A stretch of DNA of 64,000 bases from Bretschneidera sinensis (lineage: Eukaryota; Streptophyta; Magnoliopsida; Brassicales; Akaniaceae). Shown here piece after piece: positions 57,376-64,000 of this stretch; the first letter of the stretch is position 1; the number at the start of each line of letters is the position of its first letter. The position numbers and the translations under genes were made by a program. Under the pieces are notes generated by a model. The model did not search any database. It was not told the origin of the DNA and saw only the letters and a program-made list of their open reading frames with translations. The stretch covers positions 143,645,536 through 143,709,535 of the forward strand of contig CM043699.1 in NCBI GenBank assembly GCA_023935145.1, read 5' to 3'.

Positions 57376-58690
57376 ATTTACTTGTTTATTTATTTTTAAT
57401 TTATTTTTTAGTTTTCCAAATTATTAAAAGAATAATTAGAAAATTGAAGTACAAACCGTAAAGTTTAATTTCAAGAATGTATCATTCGAAGTTTAATTTA
57501 AGTACTATAATTTAAATTAATAATTCAAGTATGTTTTTCCATTTATTTAATAATTATTAAAACTTAATTTTTTGCTCAAATTTTATACTTAATATATGCA
57601 AGAACGTTTTAGTCATTTTTTCAACTTAATCCAAATCTAATAACTAATACACTAATATCAAACGAGATCGTTTGACTCGATTTTATCATTATTATATATA
57701 TATTTGATTGAAGTGAAGTTATATATAAATATTATAATGATTGATTTTTATTTCAATATAATCCTGTATTATTTCAATGGATAGAATTAGAATTTTTTTG
57801 AGGTAAGACTGAAATATATTACTGATCCTACATTTTTATCATGTCATTTAAATGGACATGCTTGAAATGCTAACTATTGCACAACATTAATGGAAGTCTT
57901 GATTGAGAATCAGTCTATTAATTGCTATTTGTTCACATATTTACCATCCTGTCGTGATTTTGGTGGGAGTGTGAGACTTGAGAGAAAACAGAGAAGAAGA
58001 AGAGAAAATGTTGCGGAAAAGAAAATGGTTGGATACTGAGTTGGGCATTCGGGTTTTGATTATCTCATTACTCATACAGAAGTTACAATGTTATCATAAT
58101 TTATTTATAATTAAGGAAATAACTGATATATAACATTTTGTGAGAATAAAACATGAAATCTAATTTATGAACCAAGCATTAGACAACAATAATCACAATT
58201 CATCTCACTCTAATCTTATCTTTTGTTTTGTAAGCAGTTAGGTCTTAGTAAAATTAAAAAACAAATGTTTTTTAATAATTAAATTTAATTGTTTCATAAA
58301 GTGAAGCGTAAAATTATAATTCTAATAAAACTTACCTAACTGTAACCTCAGCGTAATTCTAATTTCTGAAGCAAACAGGGTCGTTTGTAAGCGTTAGTAA
58401 AAAGCTAATTTAACCGCGTCATTTGTAAGCGAAGTGGGAATTTTTTTCAATCCTTTCGTGTACCAGTTAAGTTTTCGAAAATTACCATTAAAATTACGGA
58501 GAGAGATCGATAAAGTTGATAGCGTAAAAAATACCGCGCTGTCAAAAGCCCGTGTTGGATTAAAGTCGGTTAAACCTTACAGGCTTCCATCACTACATCA
58601 TTTGCGTTAGAGAAATCTCTACTGCACTCTCTTTCTCTCTCTATCAACTCTCTTTTTCGAATCTTCTTCCCTTTTCTCTCAAGAAAAACG
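57376..58690. other. Intergenic, LTR element to LOS4 promoter
   Basis: AT-rich, no gene seen. A CT-rich tract at about 58617-58680 (CTCTCTTTCTCTCTCTAT) is the likely LOS4 leader and Y-patch-type core promoter. Confidence 0.5.
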
Positions 58691-61600
58691 ATGGCTGGCA
58701 CCGCCGAAGCCACCATCAAGACCACCAGCTACGAATCCCCCACCACGATCCCCAGCGGCGCCTCCACATCCTCCGCTGAGAAGCCTGCTTCGGAGCCGGC
58801 GCCTATTCCGGAGACTAAACCGGCTGTGGTTGGACCAAAGCGGTGGGGCGACGAGGAGGAAGACCCTCCAGAGGAGCCGACCGCATATTTGGAATCTAAG
58901 GAAAAAGTTGCGTTGGAGCTCGGCGTGGAATCCTTAAAACTCGACGAGAACAAGAATATCAACAAATTCCTCGACGAACCCGAAGACTCCAACATCACAG
59001 CCGTACGATCTCTCTCTCAGAAGAGAAATTTATGTTGTTTGTTTTGTTTTAGTTTTCTTAGTGTGATTTAATTGTGGGTATAATCAAATGAGGGCGCGTG
59101 TTTGAATTGGGGTTAGAGTCTCAATAAGGGGCAAATTGCGATCTAGAAGTTAAAGCATGCTATTTTACTATCTTTAGTTTGTTATTTAAGCGGATTTGGG
59201 TTTCTTTTTTTGGAGGTATAAGACAACTGGTTGCATCTAGCTTAGTTCAAGTGTCACGATTTGTGAGAAATTTGAGGTCTAAAATTTGTTTAGGTTATTT
59301 TGTTGTGGTTCTTTCAAATCAAGAACTAAGTATTTGACCTGGTAAGATTCTTCTTTTAAGTGGGTATAGCGTGTTCTGTTGTGAGAAATTAAAGTGGAAA
59401 TAAAATGTGGAATCCCTGGGGTGAAAAACAAAAGTTTCTGTTTACCGAGTCTAGCAGTGTATCCTTTTGGGATCAGTTAAGTTACTTCTTTGATCATATA
59501 GTTGACGAAGGAGCATAAACTCTAAGATTGAAAGTTTTGAGCTATCAGCAAGAGGGTGAGGGTTTTGCTTCAGGTTTCGATAATTTGTGGATTTAATTTG
59601 ATGTAGGTTACCTCGGGAGATACACCGTACGCATCAGCGAGTCTATTTGAAGATTTGAATTTGCCTCCGGAGCTGTTGAAGGGTTTATACGTCGAGATGA
59701 AATTCCAGAAGCCAAGCAAGATTCAAGAAGTCAGTTTGCCAATGATATTGACACCTCCTTATAAGCATTTGATTGCTCAGGCGCATAATGGTTCTGGTAA
59801 GACGACTTGTTTTGTGCTCGGTATGTTGAGTCGCGTTGACCCAAACCTAAAGGCTCCGCAGGCACTCTGCATCTGTCCTACGAGAGAATTAGCAATTCAG
59901 GTTAGATTTTTGTGTTTTTAATGGTTTAGTTGTGCACATTTTATTTGTTTGAAGTATTGTCTTTGTAATTTGGAAATGAATCTTTTGGTACATATCTCCA
60001 AAATGAAACAAGGAAATGTCTCCGAAGCATGCCTCAATGATTATCCAGCCAAGTTATCTTTGAAAGTTGGAAAAATCTGCCTCTTCAAATTTTGTTTCTT
60101 AGGAATGAACGCAATGCAAATATCCAAAATTTATTTTATGTGATTCAGAAATTACAAAAACGATTAATTTAGTTAAGGGTTTGATGGTAGCAAATGAATC
60201 TTGCAGAATATTGAAGTTCTTCGGAAGATGGGGAGATACACTGGGATAAGTTCTGAACTTGCTGTGCCAATGGAGAACACCAAAGATGTGCCAACTGCAA
60301 AACGATCACTGGTTACAGCGCAAGTAGTTATTGGAACTCCTGGTACAATCAAGAGATGGATGTCATATAAGAAATTGGGTTTAAGCTGTCTGAAGATTCT
60401 TGTCTTCGATGAGGCTGATCACATGCTGGCTGCGGTAATTTTGCTGCTTATGTTCATGTGTTGTTCTTATAAGAGAATAAATATTTGCTTAATGAATATG
60501 CTAATAATTGCTTGCTTGTTGTATTATATTGCTGCAGGACGGTTTTAGAGATGATTCCTTGAAGATAATGAAGGACATTGAAAGAACTAGGGGAGGTTGC
60601 CAGGTTTGTCAAACTAACATACGGTGTACATATCTTTCATTAAGCTTTCTGTTGTGTTTGAATCTCTTTCTATTTTGTACTGAGGTTTGAATTCGCGAAG
60701 TTGGCAGGATGTCTTTAGCATTTATTTTGTCAAACTGCATTGTCCATTCAATGTAGTATTTACCTGTTGATAATGCTCGGGTACCAGTTAGTAAGTTATG
60801 ACACAACGTTTGGTCAAAAGACGTGAAGTTGAATGGAATTAAATACTAATTCCGTTTGAATAGAATAAAATTGAAATGGAATAACAATTTTTTTGATAAG
60901 CGAAATGGAATAACAATTATATTACAATGTTTGGTTCATCATTGATCATACTAAATTAGCAATTTCAACATTATTCTAATGTTTGATTTTCATAATTAAT
61001 AGCTGGAATAAGTTTAAATATCTTGTAAAAGGACTAAAATACTACAACTCAGAAAGAAATATATGCATGCTCATTACCACTTTTTGATGATTGGGGATTC
61101 TCCTTGATAAAGTCTCTTTCTTAAATTCATTCGTCGGCTGCTTGCTCATCATCCTTAACGAGCATCTCTGTGGTTATTGAGCTCAAAGCCTCTAACATTT
61201 TACTCCTTACATGTAGGTGGATTATTCTCATGTATGCATGCTCTAATTTATCTTATAATTAGTTGGCAGTGTTTTCTCAATCAGGAAATTAAACTGAATT
61301 GCCAATTTGTTTCCAGGTTCTTCTGTTTTCTGCAACATTTAATGAGATTGTCAAGGATTTTGCATCAAGGATCGTGAAGGATTACAATCAACTTTTTGTA
61401 AAGAAAGAAGAACTATCACTGGAGGCTGTAAAGCAGTACAAGGTGTATTGTCCTGATGAACTGGCCAAGGTCCTGGTGATTAAGGGCAGAATTATGGAAT
61501 TAGGGGAGAATCTGGGGCAGACTATTATATTTGTAAAATCTAGAAATAATGCAAGCATGTTGCATAAGGCTCTTGTGGAATTGGGGTATGAAGTTACTTC

Positions 61601-63176
61601 AATTCATGGTAATCTGTTGCAAGAAGACAGAGACAAGATAGTGAAAGAGTTTAAAGATGGTTTGACTCAAGTTCTTATATCAACTGATGTTCTTGCACGA
61701 GGTTTTGACCAACAACAGGTTTTTCTCCTTACACTGGATTCTTTTCTTAGTAATTTGCCTGTTCAACGCTCAAAAAAGTAATTATTTATATGATATCTCC
61801 TATGTAGGTTAATCTGGTAATAAATTTTGATCTTCCGGTGAAATATGACAATCGATCAGAGCCTGATTATGAGGTGTACTTACATAGGATTGGTAGGGCA
61901 GGGCGTTTTGGTCGCAAAGGTGAGTTTCTGGATTATAATGATTTATGTTTTGAACTTTGTTTTTTGAGAAATGTGATGCAGGTATTAGTTAGCTTGATTA
62001 GTATAAAATTGTGGTATTGACGAGTCATGCTGTTGTGGATTATCTCTACAATGGATGTGCTGGTTTTTGAAACCCTGTGTTACAATATGGGATGTCTCAT
62101 GGTTTTCTACCCATTTATTGTCTAGTTATGTTAGAATTTGGGATAAATTAAGTTCTAGTTGTAAGTGGCAAACAGAAGGATTTGTCATGAACAATTGCAA
62201 AAATTATGAACTTAGTGATTATTCATTTTATTTGGTTTTTGTGATCTTATTACAGGCGCTGTGTTTAACCTGTTGCTCGATGATAGAGACCAGATGATCA
62301 TTGAGAAAATTGAGAAGTATTTTGGCACCCATGTGACTGAGGTAATATTGAAGTCTTAACATATGCATGTGTACATGCATGGGTATAAATACGCTTGATT
62401 GAAGTGGTTTTTTCATTAATCTTAGCATTTGGGAAAATTTCATTATATCTTCATAATATCTGGTTAGTTTTGGAATCAAAGTTCATTTCATTTCGGTTTC
62501 TAATTGCTGTGAAAAGTCTCAAATACCCTTCCTAAACATTAACGCAACCTACCAATCCAACAAACAATCATAAGTCAAAATCTTGAAGTATATGGAAGGT
62601 TTAGTGGTTGCAAGTTTGTGTTCTCAGCTTGAAAAAAAATCTGTGACCTCGAACCGTTTAAGATTGTCAAATTGCATTTTTGTTTTCTTTTCCTTCCCTT
62701 ATATTCTCACTAGCCAAACAAAACTAATTATTGTGAATCCATTTATCTCCTCATCACATAAAGAAAAGAACAGAAAACTTAAAGACATTTCAACTATCAG
62801 GTTTGGTGAAGAGTTGATGAGAAAGAAAAAGGGGGGCTACGGCAGGCGAGGTGAGGGAGAGAAGAGGAGAGAGAGAAAGAGAATGAGAATGAGAGAGGGA
62901 TAAGATTAACTAGAGGTGGTTTGGATGGGTAGGTTGAGTTAATGTTTAGAAAGGGAATTTTAGATCTAAGCAATTAGAAAACTAAAATGAAAGGATCTTT
63001 GGTTCCAAAACTAGCAAGATTTAACGAAGATACATTACTTCCTAAAATGAATTTTCACCTTTGTTTTTTCCCCGTATCTAATTGCTTCTTGATGCTACTG
63101 TGGGATGCAGGTCAAGTCTTGGAACAGTGAGGAGGACTTTAAAAATGCTCTCAAGGCGGCAGGATTGCTGTTATGA
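58691..63176 (+). CDS. LOS4: DEAD-box RNA helicase 38 / LOS4 (Dbp5 family)
   Basis: Eight exons: 58691-59002, 59607-59900, 60207-60434, 60538-60603, 61317-61718, 61808-61919, 62256-62341 and 63111-63176, totalling 521 codons plus TGA (Arabidopsis LOS4 is about 496). LOS4 is an ATP-dependent RNA helicase at the nuclear pore, needed for mRNA export and cold and heat tolerance. Motifs: Q motif FQKPSKIQ (Q144), I AHNGSGKT (K169), Ia PTRELA, Ib GTPG, II DEAD (270-273), III SAT (305-307), [17 protein letters not shown] and [10 protein letters not shown] (from H460). [10 protein letters not shown] is specific to the Dbp5 group. The first ~100 residues are a low-complexity, acidic, Pro/Glu-rich extension with [16 protein letters not shown]. 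Start is the ATG at 58691 after a CT-rich leader. Introns 4 and 7 (each >700 bp) contain repeat-like or GA-rich filler only. Confidence 0.96.
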
Positions 63177-63765
63177 TTTTGATTGATAAGTTATTGTGTT
63201 AAGATTATTTCTGGACAGAACTTACGGTTCTATTAAATTGTTTTGAGTTTGTTAGTTGTTTGAGATGGTTTTGAAGATATACTACAATCTTTAATGAGAA
63301 TTTGGGTCTTTCAAATAAAATAAAAGATGCAACAGTTTTAGGATTTTTTGCACTTACATTCAAGATATTTCAATTTTGGTATTTTTAAACCATAATTTGT
63401 TAAACATTGTTCGGGCCGAATCTATCTACTCCCATTAACAAAATCCAATGAAAAGGATGGGAGTGTCATTTATGGATATGTCATCATGCAAATGAAAAGG
63501 TAAAACAACTGCAAGGAAAGCAGAAGGCAGAGTTGATCATGGAAAAGGTGAGCCTTGTTGTTGGCCTTTCTACTGGTATGCAGAAAATCGATTGCCATTG
63601 GATTGGCTTTTCCTGCTCATTTTTATTCTCGTTTTTTTTTTTTTTTTTATGGTGAAAGAGGAGAAAATGGCATAGAACTCAAACAGTTAAAACCCTAGGA
63701 ATTAATTTCTCTCCTGTTTCCATATCCAAAATAACTAAAAGAGTGGATTCAAAAACATGAAAATC
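63177..63765. other. LOS4 3' flank
   Basis: Likely LOS4 3' UTR, with AATAAAATAAAA near 63317 as a candidate poly(A) signal, then a spacer with a long T run (about 63632-63648). No gene seen. Confidence 0.5.
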
Positions 63766-64000
63766 CTATACACTTGGTTTTCCTTTCTTTGCAAGCATAT
63801 TCGCAGCTTGATTAGCTTCTCTAAACGCATGATATAGTGTGTAGTATCTGAAATCCATAAGCAATAACCTGTAATCATGTACAATAAGATCATCTATCAC
63901 ATCATTAATAACTTGATCAATAACAACCCAAGCGTTAAGCTCAATATGCAGTAATAGAATGGAAAGCTTTCGTGCCATAATCAATCCATCTCTCAAGCTC
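63766..64000 (-). mobile_element. RNase H domain fragment of a retroelement (continues right)
   Basis: The minus-strand frame contains ARKLSILLLHIELNAWVVID, DYRLLLMDF and YHAFREANQAANMLAKKG. The HAFREANxxAxxLAKxG signature is the C-terminal end of the RNase H (RVT_3) domain found in plant LINE ORF2 proteins and in solitary RNase H-like genes. It ends in a stop at 63766 and runs off the window, so an intact gene cannot be excluded. Confidence 0.7.

Noticed and set aside
62583..62903. 106-residue frame in LOS4 intron 7
   Set aside because: Its end is a GA-rich low-complexity tract (Arg/Lys/Glu run) and it lies between well-supported exons.

Overview
The window is nuclear DNA from a flowering plant, almost certainly a dicot. 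It has an AT-rich background, interrupted genes with GT-AG introns, plant-only families (LOB-domain, WAK-like kinase, CHUP1-like, chloroplast FKBP) and many plant transposon remnants. The repeat load and expanded introns would suit a woody species, but the sequence alone does not fix the genus. Nothing bacterial, viral or organellar was seen.

Layout, left to right. (1) 144-2680, minus: 5' half of the plastid threonine deaminase gene (OMR1), running off the left edge. (2) 5744-6436, plus: a two-exon LOB-domain gene close to LBD24. (3) 7846-9427, plus: a short CHUP1/AR791-like coiled-coil protein. (4) 10307-17024, plus: a ten-exon thylakoid-lumen FKBP (FKBP18). (5) 18012-19934, plus: an intronless WAK-like receptor kinase with a changed catalytic loop. 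(6) 21680-32953, minus: a thirteen-exon CACTIN gene whose introns 2 and 3 are packed with LINE, SINE-like and LTR-like debris. (7) 33843-35635: a Pack-MULE carrying a broken mitoferrin fragment. (8) 37262-42446, minus: a ten-exon class III poly(A)-binding protein (PAB7-like). (9) 43758-45025: a non-autonomous hAT-like element. (10) 45849-51193, minus: a ten-exon A1 aspartic protease. (11) 54183-57370: a non-coding LTR retrotransposon whose interior is three tandem-repeat arrays. (12) 58691-63176, plus: the DEAD-box helicase LOS4/RH38 (Dbp5 family). (13) From 63766 to the right edge, minus: an RNase H-domain fragment of a retroelement.

The genes do not form a pathway. CACTIN, the PABP and LOS4 all act on mRNA (splicing, poly(A) binding, export), while OMR1 and FKBP18 are plastid proteins; their proximity looks incidental. 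All multi-exon models were assembled by hand from splice sites. In each complete model the exon lengths sum to a whole number of codons and the joined protein follows its family, so these structures are fairly secure.

No new defence or metabolic system was found. The most novel material is mobile DNA: a Pack-MULE with a 9-bp target duplication and intron-containing host cargo, and an LTR element that has replaced gag-pol with satellite-like arrays. Also worth checking are a Lys-to-Thr change in the kinase catalytic loop, a GC-AG intron in OMR1 and a duplicated splice donor in CACTIN.
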